This document shows positions 46,843-56,778 of a DNA stretch of 64,000 bases, piece after piece. The DNA lies in NCBI GenBank assembly GCA_963698535.1, contig CAVORD010000002.1, positions 248,001 through 312,000 on the forward strand. The letters are read 5' to 3'. Source of the DNA: CAVORD01 sp963698535 (lineage in GTDB: Bacteria > Bacteroidota > Bacteroidia > Bacteroidales > VadinHA17). A program made the translations under genes and the position numbers. Every line of letters begins with the position of its first letter. The stretch's first letter is position 1. The notes under the pieces were generated by a model. The model worked only from the letters and a program-made list of their open reading frames with translations, did no database searches and was not told where the DNA came from.

Positions 46843-46926
46843 TCACCTGTTGATGCTCAGGCCCAATAATCCCGCTTCTTTCCGCTAAAATTTATTAAAT
46901 TGCTCCCTTAATTAACAAACCCCGGT

Positions 46927-47130
46927 ATGAAAAAGAATGTAGGCACAACAGATAAACTGATCAGACTGATAGTAGCTGCAATTGTGGCAATACTATATCT
47001 GACCGGTATGATAAAGGGAACAGTCGGTATCATACTTCTTATGATTGCTGCTGTACTGGCTGTCACAGCCCTCGTGAACAGGTGTGGCATATATGCTATT
47101 TTCGGCATGTCATCATGCCCGAAGGAGTAA
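46927..47130 (+). CDS. DUF2892 (YgaP-like) small membrane protein
   Basis: 67 residues with two hydrophobic helices (LIRLIVAAIVAILYLTGMI and GIILLMIAAVLAVTAL) and the conserved start KNVGTTDKLIR and end RCGIYAIFGMSSC. This fits the DUF2892 / YgaP transmembrane domain. It lacks a rhodanese domain. It sits between tsf and pyrH, genes that are usually neighbours, with its stop 21 bp before pyrH. Confidence 0.82.
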   Translation: MKKNVGTTDKLIRLIVAAIVAILYLTGMIKGTVGIILLMIAAVLAVTALVNRCGIYAIFGMSSCPKE

Positions 47131-47151
47131 CATGACTCTATATTACTTTCT

Positions 47152-47862
47152 ATGAGATATAAACGTATTCTACTAAAACTGAGCGGAGAGTCCCTGCAGG
47201 GTGACGGATCTGATCCAATTAACAGGCAGGTTCTCCAAAACTATTGCAAGGAGGTTTCAGAAGCTGTAAAAAAAGGTCACCAGATAGCCATCGTTATTGG
47301 TGGAGGGAATATTTTCAGGGGTCTGTCAGGCACTAATGAGGGCTACGACAGGGTCAAGGGCGACCAGATGGGCATGCTTGCCACAGTAATTAACAGCATT
47401 GCAATTGAATCGGAGCTTACGAGAACAGGTGTTGAAGCAAAGGTCTTTACAGCCATCAGAATGGAACCTGTGGGAGAACTGTATGTTCGTGATAAGGTGG
47501 CAAAAGCGCTTGGAAATGGCGTAGTTACAATACTGGCAGGCGGTACCGGCAATCCCTTCTTTACTACCGACACCGCTTCAGCCCTGAGAGCTGTGGAACT
47601 GAACTGCGACGCCCTGGCCAAAGGAACAAGAGTAGATGGAATATATTCCGCCGACCCCGAAAAAGACCCCTCTGCCAAACGATTCACTAAAATGACATTC
47701 AGGGAAGCTCTTGAGAAAAGAGTTAAGATAATGGACCTTACTGCTTTCACAATGTGTGAAGAAAACAACATGCCTGTCGTTGTTTTCGATATGAACAGAG
47801 AAGGTAATCTTGGTCGTCTCCTCCGTGGTGAGGAGGTCGGAACACTGGTCAATGTATCATAG
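47152..47862 (+). CDS. pyrH: UMP kinase
   Basis: 236 residues, amino-acid-kinase fold. Converts UMP to UDP. Motifs: RILLKLSGESLQGD, AIVIGGGNIFRGL, GDQMGMLATVINSIA, ILAGGTGNPFFTTDTASALR and KGTRVDGIYSADPEKDP. Complete. Followed after 64 bp by frr with its own promoter element. Confidence 0.97.
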   Translation: MRYKRILLKLSGESLQGDGSDPINRQVLQNYCKEVSEAVKKGHQIAIVIGGGNIFRGLSGTNEGYDRVKGDQMGMLATVINSIAIESELTRTGVEAKVFTAIRMEPVGELYVRDKVAKALGNGVVTILAGGTGNPFFTTDTASALRAVELNCDALAKGTRVDGIYSADPEKDPSAKRFTKMTFREALEKRVKIMDLTAFTMCEENNMPVVVFDMNREGNLGRLLRGEEVGTLVNVS

Positions 47863-47885
47863 TACTTTCAATTAATATAATTTAT

Positions 47886-47893
47886 TATTTTTG
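47886..47893 (+). promoter_or_regulatory. -7 element (TATTTTTG) for frr
   Basis: TATTTTTG lies 33 bp before the frr ATG. Confidence 0.45.
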
Positions 47894-47926
47894 CCCTACG
47901 CCGAGTAAATCATTAAAGAGACTACC

Positions 47927-48490
47927 ATGAATGAGGAAATTGAGATGATCCTGGAAGAATCGACCGACAGAATGCAGAAGGCACTGGAACACCTGGAATA
48001 TGAACTGGCACGATTGCGTGCAGGAAGAGCCAATCCTGCAATTCTTGACGGAATAACCGTTGACTATTACGGCGTTAAGACTCCTCTCTCACAAGTATCA
48101 AACATTAATACACCCGATGCTAAAACTATTCTCATACAGCCATGGGAGAAGAATATGCTCGGTGTTATCGATAAAGCCATAATGGCAGCTAACATAGGCA
48201 TTACCCCGGTAAATAACGGCGAGGTAATAAGGATAAATATTCCTCCTTTGACGGAAGAGAGAAGGCTTCAGTTGGTGAAACAGGTCAAGAATGAAGGTGA
48301 GACAGCAAAGATAAGCATCAGGAATTCCAGAAAATGGGCGAATGACGAGCTTAAGAAAATGCTTCAGGATGGGCTGCCTGAAGATGAGGAGAAAGACGCT
48401 GTTAAATCGGTTCAGGATCTTACCGACGACTACACTGCCAAGATCGATAAAGTGATTATTCAAAAGGAGAAGGACGTAATGACAGTTTAA
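47927..48490 (+). CDS. frr: ribosome recycling factor
   Basis: 187 residues, the normal length. Family motifs: LEYELARLRAGRANPAILD, VDYYGVKTPLSQVSNIN, IQPWEKNMLGVIDKAI, RINIPPLTEERR and NSRKWANDELKK. Recycles post-termination ribosomes with EF-G. Ends at a strong terminator shared with the convergent acylase gene. Confidence 0.97.
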   Translation: MNEEIEMILEESTDRMQKALEHLEYELARLRAGRANPAILDGITVDYYGVKTPLSQVSNINTPDAKTILIQPWEKNMLGVIDKAIMAANIGITPVNNGEVIRINIPPLTEERRLQLVKQVKNEGETAKISIRNSRKWANDELKKMLQDGLPEDEEKDAVKSVQDLTDDYTAKIDKVIIQKEKDVMTV

Positions 48491-48514
48491 CAGGTATCTC
48501 CTTAATGAAATAAA

Positions 48515-48562
48515 AACTGCCCGGAATAGTAAACTACTTACTTCTCCGGGCAGTTCTCTTTT
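48515..48562. terminator. bidirectional terminator between frr and the penicillin acylase gene
   Basis: AACTGCCCGG (48515-48524) and CCGGGCAGTT (48546-48555) form a 10-bp stem, with T5 (48558-48562) on the plus side and an A-rich flank giving T on the minus side. Confidence 0.88.
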
Positions 48563-48573
48563 TATATTATCCT

Positions 48574-50981
48574 CTACTTACCGCCTGCTGTGGCAGGAAT
48601 AAGTTCCATCTTCAATTCACATCCCTTTTCTACTGCCTCCTTTGAGAAAAAGTCGGGATAGAACTCCCCGGCCAGATATCTCTCCATCTGCGAACCATAG
48701 AACTTTGATCCAGGCACACCGCTGTTACCTGTAGGCAGAACACTCCATGATTCGTCCCAGTTGGCACTGTTGTAAATATGCCGTTGTGAAGCACCATGAT
48801 TTACCACGAAACCGGCACCGTAGGAATAAGGTGCTACAGTATGATTGCTGCCCCCGGCAGGATATGACTTGCTGTTAAGCCCCAGAAACTTGTCGATCAC
48901 TTTAACCTTACCCATTGGATGAGTAAGATAGAACCGGTGGATATTGCCCCAGATCCATGTTTCTGTGTCGGCTCCATAATCATTGGTGAGCCTCGCAATG
49001 CTCTCCCTTAATGAACTCACCATAATATCATCCAGTGATTCCGTTCTCAGGGGTAGTGATATTATCGACCCACTCATCCGGGCCACTCCTCATTATCCTG
49101 AGAATATAGTAGTCACGCATTGAGCCCGGTAACTGTCCGTATAACTCACCCAACTCATCGGAAAAGATATTTTTGGCCAGATCCTGTCTGAAGAACTCAA
49201 ATAATGTAGGCTCTACCCTATCGGCATTCATTCTGTAATCCCATCCTCCGAGCATTGTAACAAAATTTTTCTCCCCCTCGCTAAGATCTTCTCTCTGCTT
49301 GAGAGCATTAACCAGCACCGGTGTAAGAGATCTGGCATAAGCCGAAAGATTGTCGCCCAGCATTCCTTTAAATGAACCAACACTCTTGAGTCCCTCCTCA
49401 TTAAGCATCTCCCTTATCCTCGTTATACGGTATGGCATTGAAAACTCGGTTGAAATATAAAACGGGTAATCGTCAGGTACCGTCTTGTTGTTTGCCGACG
49501 ATACTGTCCCCCCGGCGGGGTTGTATGAGTTGGGCAGCAATTTAAAAGGCACATAACCCGTCCAGTCGACATCGCTGTTCCTGCCATCTCTGGGTATAGC
49601 TCCACTGCCCTTACGTACCGGAATGCCTCCTCCTGTATTAAGTCCGATATTATCGTTAACATCGGCATAAACAAAATTCTGACTTATTGAATTGAAGCCT
49701 GTAAGGGCCTCCCTGAACTCTTCCATTGTTGAGGCTCTGTTGAGCTTATATACAGCCCTCACCTCATTGCTCTGGTCAAATCCCGACCACTTCATGGAGA
49801 TAACGGCGCCGCCTGTCTCACGGAATTCCGATACCAAAGGTCCTCTGTGGGTATATCTTATCTGATGCCTTTGCTCCTTTCCTCCCTTTATCCCGATAAT
49901 CTCTTCCCTCACCTCAATATCGCGCCATTGTCCGTCGAGTTGGTACTGTACCGGTGTTCTCCGGATTGACGACCTCAACAAAAAGGTCGATGTCATCAAC
50001 AGCCAGATTTGTCATTCCCCAGGCAATGGACTCATTATGCCCGCTCACCACGAAGGGCTCTCCCGGCACGGCCACTCCAGTAACATTTAGCTTACCCGGC
50101 ACAACCTGGTGTATCTGTATCCATAAGCCAGGCATACTTAATCCCAGGTGCATATCGTTTGATAACAAAGGCTTACCCGTTTCAGTCTTCGCTCCGGTTA
50201 CAGCCCAGTTATTGCTACCTGAAAAAGAGGCAATTCCATTGAACTGTAACTTTTCAAGAGAGGCAATAAGCTCTATTATGGACTCCATCTGTCCGTCAGG
50301 GATCTTGTATTCAGGATATACGAACAGATCGGCCATCGACCAGTCGGGAATCAGTTCACCTGCCTTTTCCGGTCCCAGTTTTACGGCAGCCCTGTAGTTA
50401 AACAACTCCGACGATAGGTTGGATGAGGCCAGGTCCCACCCCATATACCCGATAATATTGAGTATATCCTCCGCACTCCATGGATCGGGCTTATATGAAA
50501 GGATCCTGAATTCAGGTGGCAGTTTCTTTCTGTTTTCAGAAATATAGATGTTCACACCCTTAACAAAGGCATCGAGTGAGGCCTTGATCTCCGGGTCAAT
50601 CTCATTAAGTAAGAGCTGGGATTTTTCTGTCATACCCAGGCTTCGCAGGAAAAGATCGGTCTGCACATAATCCTCTCCAAAGATCTCCGAAAGCCTTCCT
50701 TTGGTGGCCCTTCGTATCAGATCCATCTGCCAGAGCCTCTCACGCGCCATTACATAGCCTGTTGCAAAGTAAAGATCATCCTCATTCCCGGCAAAAATAT
50801 GGGGCATACCCCTTTCATCGGTAAATATGGTTACCGGAGCAATGAGCCCGCTCAGCTCATAAGTGCCGGTATAATCAGGTTTGGCTCCATTCCTTACGGG
50901 AAGCAGTATGATGACTCCTGCCAAAAAGATGACAGCAACCACTATTAAGAACCAGAAAACTATTCTTTTTACTAATTTCAT
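48574..50981 (-). CDS. penicillin acylase family N-terminal-nucleophile hydrolase, two frameshifts
   Basis: About 802 residues after repair. Membrane anchor or signal at ~6-28 (VFWFLIVVAVIFLAGVIIL). An alpha-chain part (GNEDDLYFATGYVMARERLW) precedes the autocatalytic Ser of SGSNNWAVTGAKTETGKP (~residue 256), which becomes the N-terminal nucleophile. The first break near 49953 is repaired by removing one A, giving NPENPVQYQLDGQWRDIEV. The second, near 49046, by removing one A, giving TTPETESLDDIM. The C-terminal half has GPLVSE, FVYADVNDNIG, YPFYIST and PTGNSGVPGSKFYGSQM. Family members cleave amides, including beta-lactam side chains and acyl-homoserine lactones; the substrate here is open. 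Confidence 0.87.
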
Positions 50982-51127
50982 ATCACTTATTTTATACTTG
51001 TTATAAATACTCCTTTATCGCAATACTTAAAAATACGAAATTCCTGCTAACCAATCTGTAAGGTTGTAATTAAACAGGCAATAACGAGTGTTAGAAAACT
51101 AACAGAGAAAAGATTAAAAAAATGATA

Positions 51128-51157
51128 GGGTAAAACAACCATCAGGGGTCTTAATAG
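51128..51157 (+). promoter_or_regulatory. candidate ECF-type promoter of the sigma/FecR unit
   Basis: GGGTAAAACAACC (51128-51140) followed by GTCTTAAT (51148-51155) resembles an AAC-type -35 with a GTC-type -10 of ECF sigma factors rather than TAnnTTTG. It lies about 60 bp before the first gene of the unit. If recognised by the sigma factor encoded at 52525, the unit would be autoregulated. Assigned by eye. Confidence 0.35.
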
Positions 51158-51213
51158 TGAATTCGGAAATGAAGATCAAGATCTTAAAGACAAACAACTT
51201 AAAATTAATAGCC

Positions 51214-52501
51214 ATGAATAGTATGAAAAAGTTTTTATCGATACTTACGGTGATGGCGATGATAAGCGGCCTGGCCACCGTAGGTGCTGCGGCTCCGAAA
51301 AAGAGCGATCAGCAACCCTTTAAAACGATAAGGGGTAAAGTAATAGACAAGTCAACAGGTGATATTCTCATCTTCGCCACCGTTACAGTACAGGAGAGTA
51401 ACGTGGCAACAGTTACTAACCTTGACGGGGAGTTCGTACTTAAAATTATGAGCGACCAGCCTGCAACAAACCTTGAAGTAAGTTACATAGGTTACAAGAA
51501 TCTTGTGATTCCAATTAGTAGCCTTAAGGAGAATGGTGACAAGAATACCTTCTGCACTTGAGCAGGCAACAATTCCTATCAAAGAGATCATAATCAAGCC
51601 ATTATCGCCAGAGGAGATATTGATGAAGACCATCTCGATGTTTAGTCAGAATTATTCCGAAGTTCCCAATCTTATGACCGCTTTTTACCGCGAGACCATA
51701 AAGAAGAACAAGACCTATGTCTCTATCGGAGAAGCTGTGCTCGAGGTGTTCAAAGCTCCTTATAACACTAACTTCAGGTTCGATGCCACAAGAATATACA
51801 AAGGCAGGAAGAACAGCGATAATGAAAGACTCGACACTGTACTCTTCAAATTGCAGGGCGGTCCTGTTACTACACTTCAGCTCGACCTTGTCAAGAATCC
51901 GGAGAGCATTCTTACCGTTGAGTCGATGGACTATTATAACTATGAGCTTACCAACATCGTTGTGATAGATGAGAAACCTCATTATGTTATAACTTTCACC
52001 CAGAGACCTTACATGGAGTCACCACTTTACCTCGGTAAATTCTATATCGATGTAGACTCCTATGCTGTTTCAGAGGTTGAATTCGAATTCAATCTTGAAG
52101 ACAAAGCAAAGGCAGCACCGCTCTTTATCAGGAAGAAGCCGCTGGGAATGGATGTAACTCCTGAAGTAGCTTCATACAGGGTCAAGTACAGGGAGCAGAA
52201 TGGCAAATGGTACTTTGCATACTCAAGGGCAGAAGTAAAATTCAAGGTCGACTGGGACAGGAAATTGTTCAATACAGTATACACAACAATGTCGGAGATT
52301 GCAATAACTGACCGTACTGACAAAGAAGTTATTAAATTTGAATCCAGGACAAAGGTCAGATCGAGTGATGTATTCAGCGAAAAAGTAAGCGACTTCACAG
52401 ATCCCGACTTCTGGGGTGAGTACAACGTAATAGAACCCGATCAGAGCATTGAATCGGCAATACGCAAACTAAACCGTCGTCTGAGATTCAGCGACAGATA
52501 A
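51214..52501 (+). CDS. carboxypeptidase-regulatory-like domain protein A, one frameshift
   Basis: About 428 residues after repair; start ATG at 51214 (MNSMKKFLSILTVMAMIS), which begins a signal peptide. Residues ~35-115 are a CarboxypepD_reg-like Ig domain (IRGKVIDKSTGDILIFATVT, LEVSYIGYKNLVIPI). The frame breaks near 51541; removing one A of a short A run joins ENGDK to the LEQATIPIKEIIIKPLSPE frame. The remaining ~300 residues (LMTAFYRETIKKNKTYVS, SPLYLGKFYIDVDSYAVSEV, DPDFWGEYNVIEPD) form a beta-rich domain shared with the gene at 54083. No beta-barrel of a TonB receptor. First gene of the sigma/FecR unit. Confidence 0.78.
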
Positions 52502-52524
52502 ACTAAGTTACCGGGAAACTATCT

Positions 52525-53058
52525 ATGGACAGTGATAGCGACATTGCAGGGAGGATCAGGAAAGGCGACATCAAAACTTTTGAGCAGGTTTTCCGATCCT
52601 CCTATGCTTCCCTGGTAAGATACGCAGAAAAGATCCTCAGAGATACAGATGCTGCTGAGGAGATAGTACAGGCGCTCTTTGTAAAAATATGGCAGGAAAG
52701 GGAAAAACTGGATGTTACATCATCACTCTCAGGCTACCTCTACAGGTCGGTCCATAACAGATGCCTCCATCACCTGGATCACCTCAAGATAGTAGAAAAG
52801 TATGCCAGCGAGAAGAGACTGGAACAACCAGAAAGAAGTCCCGACCCGCAGGAGATAGCTTCATTCAGGGAGCTTGAAGAGAAGGTGACCAGAATTCTGG
52901 GAATACTACCGGAACGCTGCAGTACCATATTCTATATGAACAGATTTGAAGGATACAAATACGCAGAGATCGCTGAGAAGCTTAAGATCTCAATTAAAAC
53001 AGTTGAAGCCAACATGGGGAAGGCACTTAAAGAGTTTAGAAAACAACTGGCATCATGA
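52525..53058 (+). CDS. ECF RNA polymerase sigma factor (FecI type)
   Basis: 177 residues. Sigma2 region (~10-75: IKTFEQVFRSSYASLVRYAE, AAEEIVQALFVKIWQ) and sigma4 with a helix-turn-helix (~115-172: ILPERCSTIFYMNRFEGYKY, EKLKISIKTVEANMGKALK). The pattern is the Bacteroidota FecI-like expansion. It starts 24 bp after protein A and its stop overlaps the fecR ATG, so all four genes 51214-55612 are likely one operon. Confidence 0.93.
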   Translation: MDSDSDIAGRIRKGDIKTFEQVFRSSYASLVRYAEKILRDTDAAEEIVQALFVKIWQEREKLDVTSSLSGYLYRSVHNRCLHHLDHLKIVEKYASEKRLEQPERSPDPQEIASFRELEEKVTRILGILPERCSTIFYMNRFEGYKYAEIAEKLKISIKTVEANMGKALKEFRKQLAS

Positions 53059-54047
53059 GTAAAAAATTAAATAAAAGTAATAACCTGTCAGACCGCGGGT
53101 ACGAGGAACTGGCTGCTCTTTTGAGCGGCGAAACAAATCCTGCAGATGAGAGCAGCATTTCAGATGCAGCCGATTCAGACCTGAGGTCCGACTGGGAGAA
53201 ATTAGGCAAGATGAAGGGAAAGGTTGATATTGATGTTGACAAGGCATGGCAAAATGTCTTTTCAGCTATCAGCGGGGAGAAAGAGAAACCTGCAGCAAAA
53301 GGAGTAATAAGAAAGTTGTCAGGCTATCAGCTAAGGATTGCCGCTTCATTCCTTTTTATTGTATCTGTAGGAATAGCATCTCTCTTTGTAATACCGGCAA
53401 GAAAAGCTAACATTAACTTTAATACCTCAGCCAATGAGGTTCGCAAAGAGGTTGTATTACCCGATGGGAGCACCATAACACTCAACAGAAACAGCAGGAT
53501 CGCATACAATAAAAACAACTGGGAAAGTTCACGAAAAGTAAGCCTTACCGGTGAAGCCTTCTTTGAGATAACTCCCGATGCTGCCAATCCATTTGTAATA
53601 AAGGCAGGGTCCGGTACCATTAAGGTAGTTGGCACATCATTTAATGTTAAAACAGGAAGCAATAATGATGAGGTTGAAGTGCTCGTTGAAACAGGCAAGG
53701 TTCAACTTGCAAACAGTAACATGTCGAGTACCCTTACCCTGGAACCGGGAGCTATGGGAATCCTTAAGGGTGATGTTGCAACCAGAATAGAAAACAGTAA
53801 CAGGAACTATATGTCGTGGAAAACCGGAAAGCTACAATATGATGCCACCCCGCTGAGACAGGTCTTCTCCGATATAGCAAAGATCTACAATGTCGAATTT
53901 ACCACTTCTCAACCCGAGATATACGAGTTACAGCTCACATCGGTCTTCGACAACCGTGGAGTTGATACGATCCTGCAGGTTCTGGAAAGGACTTTCAACA
54001 TCAGCATATCGGGTGAAAATGGGCTCTTTGATATTTCAAAGAACTAA
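53055..54047 (+). CDS. FecR family anti-sigma factor
   Basis: 330 residues. A cytoplasmic N-terminal part (~1-85) binds the sigma factor; one membrane helix at ~93-113 (LRIAASFLFIVSVGIASLFVI, split by charge); a periplasmic FecR domain (EVRKEVVLPDGSTITLNRNS, LTGEAFFEITPDAANPFVI, VVGTSFNVKTG); and a C-terminal DUF4974/STN-like part (LRQVFSDIAKIYNVEFTTS, to the end). It would receive a periplasmic signal and release the sigma factor. The partner at 54083 carries an STN domain, the usual FecR-contacting module. Confidence 0.92.
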   Translation: MSKKLNKSNNLSDRGYEELAALLSGETNPADESSISDAADSDLRSDWEKLGKMKGKVDIDVDKAWQNVFSAISGEKEKPAAKGVIRKLSGYQLRIAASFLFIVSVGIASLFVIPARKANINFNTSANEVRKEVVLPDGSTITLNRNSRIAYNKNNWESSRKVSLTGEAFFEITPDAANPFVIKAGSGTIKVVGTSFNVKTGSNNDEVEVLVETGKVQLANSNMSSTLTLEPGAMGILKGDVATRIENSNRNYMSWKTGKLQYDATPLRQVFSDIAKIYNVEFTTSQPEIYELQLTSVFDNRGVDTILQVLERTFNISISGENGLFDISKN

Positions 54048-54082
54048 ATTGCTAACTTAGTGATGTAGCGACCCATGACTGG

Positions 54083-55612
54083 ATGAACAATTTTTTAAAA
54101 TACACTCTTTTCCTGACATTCCTCCTTTGTCCGTTCCTGCTGGCAGGACAGGCAAATATCCTTGAGAAGGAATTCACACTGAGAAAAGATATTACCAAAA
54201 CCGGTGAAGCACTTTCCTACCTTAGTCGTGCCACCGGTTATTATTTTACATATGATTCCGATCTGGTGAACCCCGACAGGGTCTTCGGACAGATCTCTGT
54301 TCCACTCCCGCTCCGATCGATACTGGACAAGGTCTTTGATGATCCACTAATAAGGTATTCGGTAATACAAAACCATATAATCATATATAAGGAGAAGATC
54401 CGTGAGGAGCCGATACCGGTTTCGGAGAGCACCTTGCAGGTTCTAACGGTAACAGGCATTGTAACCGATTTTGAATCAGGTGAACGGCTGCCCTTCGCTA
54501 CCATCGGACTGAAGAATATGGGGACGGGGACGATATCAAACTATAACGGGGAATTCGGACTTAAGATCCTTCAGGAAAATATGTCAGACACTCTTTCGGT
54601 CTCTTTTCTGGGATACAGAAACAGACTGATACCGGTGAAGAGCATTTCAGAGAATAACCTTACTATTGGGATGGTCCGCGATTACATTCCCATAGCCGAA
54701 ATCATTATAAGGGTCCAGGACCCTCAGGAGATAATAAAAAGGGTTAGGGAGAATATTAAAAGGAACTATGGCACAGAACCTGCTATACTAAGTGGTTTTT
54801 ACCGTGAAGCTGTTCAGAAGAAAGATCAGCTTCAAATGCTTAGCGAAGCAGTATTGTCGATATATAAAAGCCCTTACGCTAATTCATTCCAGAGCGATCA
54901 GATAAAAGTACTAAAAAGCAGAAAGATCGAGAATACCGGTAACTCCGACACCCTGGTAATAAGGCTTAAGGGAGGTCTGGGTTCATCTTTGGAACTCGAT
55001 GGTGTTAAAAAAATGTTCGACTTCCTTGCCCCCGACAATCTTGTCTATTACTCATTATCTCTTACCGATATAGTAACTATCGATGACCAGAATGCATATG
55101 TTATCGATTTTGTCCAAAACCCCGGACTCGATTTTCCGCTTTTCGAAGGGTCGGTATATATAAATACAGACAACTATGCTGTATTGCTGGCTGAATTCAG
55201 ACTATACCCTCCCCTCATTGGCAAAGCAGGGGAATCATTTGTCTCGGGGCAGACAAGGGGTTATGTTATCAAGCCACGATCGGTTGCTTACCGCATAAGT
55301 TACCGTAATATTAACGGCAGATATTTCCTCAATCACGTACGCGGCGACCTTGAGTTCAGCACACGGAGAACGAGGAAACTGTTCACATCTCCCTATAGCG
55401 TATTCTTTGAACTGGCAGTAACTTCAACCGATACGACAAATGTCACCAGGTTCGATAAAGACGAGGTCCTGGGACTTCAGGAGGTATTCTCCAGGTCGAT
55501 CGGCGACTACGACAGTGAGTTCTGGGGCGATTTTAACTTCCTCCGGCCCGACGATGATCTCATTGAAGGGCTGAAGGCTATTATCCACCGGATAAACGAG
55601 CAGGAGAAGTAA
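54083..55612 (+). CDS. STN + carboxypeptidase-regulatory-like protein B, no beta-barrel
   Basis: 509 residues. Signal peptide MNNFLKYTLFLTFLLCPFLL. An STN (secretin/TonB N-terminal) domain lies at ~28-105 (LSYLSRATGYYFTYDSDLV, LRSILDKVFDDPLIRY). A CarboxypepD_reg-like domain follows at ~115-205 (VTGIVTDFESGERLPFATI, SVSFLGYRNRLIPV), then a ~300-residue domain paralogous to protein A (ILSGFYREAVQKKDQ, YVIDFVQNPGLDFPLF, SEFWGDFNFLRPDDD). TonB-dependent receptors of FecI/FecR loci begin with the same STN and Ig domains, but here the plug and barrel are absent. It ends at 55612 directly against the convergent OmpA gene. Confidence 0.82.
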   Translation: MNNFLKYTLFLTFLLCPFLLAGQANILEKEFTLRKDITKTGEALSYLSRATGYYFTYDSDLVNPDRVFGQISVPLPLRSILDKVFDDPLIRYSVIQNHIIIYKEKIREEPIPVSESTLQVLTVTGIVTDFESGERLPFATIGLKNMGTGTISNYNGEFGLKILQENMSDTLSVSFLGYRNRLIPVKSISENNLTIGMVRDYIPIAEIIIRVQDPQEIIKRVRENIKRNYGTEPAILSGFYREAVQKKDQLQMLSEAVLSIYKSPYANSFQSDQIKVLKSRKIENTGNSDTLVIRLKGGLGSSLELDGVKKMFDFLAPDNLVYYSLSLTDIVTIDDQNAYVIDFVQNPGLDFPLFEGSVYINTDNYAVLLAEFRLYPPLIGKAGESFVSGQTRGYVIKPRSVAYRISYRNINGRYFLNHVRGDLEFSTRRTRKLFTSPYSVFFELAVTSTDTTNVTRFDKDEVLGLQEVFSRSIGDYDSEFWGDFNFLRPDDDLIEGLKAIIHRINEQEK

Positions 55613-56627
55613 CTAGTACTTCTCTATTATCCTGTAAAGCTCTCCCAGGTCGGGTGTAAGTATGATCTCGGTTCTTCTGTTCCTTGCTCTGGCTTCCACA
55701 CTCTTTCCGGCATCAACAGGCAGATATTCACTCCTGCCGGAAGCAGTAAGCCGCTTGGGATCTATCTTCGATCCTTCCAGCAGAACCCTCACCACAGTTG
55801 TTGAACGCTTGACCGAAAGGTCCCAGTTATCCTGCAGCTGCCCGGATCCCTGACGGTATGGAACATCATCGGTGTGACCCTCAATGGTTACCTGAATGTC
55901 GGGATTACGCTCGAGAACTGTTGCCAGCTTCCTCAGAGCACTCCTGCCGTTGTTATCAATGTTATAACTACCGGTCTGGAAGAGCAGCTTCTCATCAAGG
56001 GAAACATAGACTTTACCGTTTTTTGTAGTTACGGTAAGCCCGTTATTCTCAAAGCCAAAAAGAGCCTCCGATACCTTGTTCTTAAGATCTCTTACTGCTT
56101 TCTGTTGGGCGTCGAGTATCTGCTCAAGCTCTCTCAGTCTTGAATTTCTCTTATCGAGTTCAAAAGTGAGCTCATCGAGTGCCGCCTTCCTCTCATCCAT
56201 CTTTCTCTCCAGATCACGAAGCATATCCTCCTTCATCTGAAGGTTCGCCTGTGCAGACTGCAGATCCGACAGCAACTTGCGTGATTCCCTAACATTGCCT
56301 CGAATAAGCTCATCCTGAGCGTTTTGCAGATCGGTATACTTTGTATTAAGCTTGATATATTCCTCTTTTGTCTTCTGAAGGCTGGCCATAAGATCGTCGC
56401 GACCCTTGCTTGCCTGTTCCAGATCAGTGCCCATCGACTGGTATCTTAGCTTCAAGCTCTCTGTTCGACATTGAAAGATTAAGGTTCTCTGTCTTCAGAG
56501 CATCCCTCTCGGTCATGTAGATCCTGCTGGTATCCTTTAGCTGGTTAAACTTCCTGCCTGGGACACACGACGATATGGTCAGGGCCACAAACGTCATTGA
56601 AACAATACCTGAAATAAGCTTATTCAT
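55613..56627 (-). CDS. OmpA-family peptidoglycan-binding lipoprotein, one frameshift
   Basis: About 337 residues after repair, from the ATG at 56627 (MNKLISGIVSMTFVALTISSC). An ATG six codons upstream is also open. The lipobox is TISSC. Residues ~30-200 are coiled coil (heptads rich in Leu, Lys, Glu). The C-terminal OmpA domain has VTIEGHTDDVPYRQG and GRSEYLPVDAGKSVEARARN, with Asp and Arg that contact mDAP. The frame breaks near 56445: the first part ends ELEAKIPVDGH, while removing one base gives ELEAKYQSMGTDLEQ. It tethers the outer membrane to the cell wall. Directly convergent with the sigma/FecR unit. Confidence 0.85.
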
Positions 56628-56744
56628 ATTGACTTTTATTTTCATTTGATCAAAATCCTGTACTGTTTGTTTAAAGAACAAAGTTGCGACAAATTTATAA
56701 AAAGGAGGTATAAAGATAGTCCAAACAGACCGGAATATTATCTC

Positions 56745-56752
56745 TATATTTG
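56745..56752 (+). promoter_or_regulatory. -7 element (TATATTTG) for dxs
   Basis: TATATTTG ends 26 bp before the dxs ATG at 56779. Confidence 0.5.
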
Positions 56753-56778
56753 TAATCTTAAAATTATGTTACCGTCCG

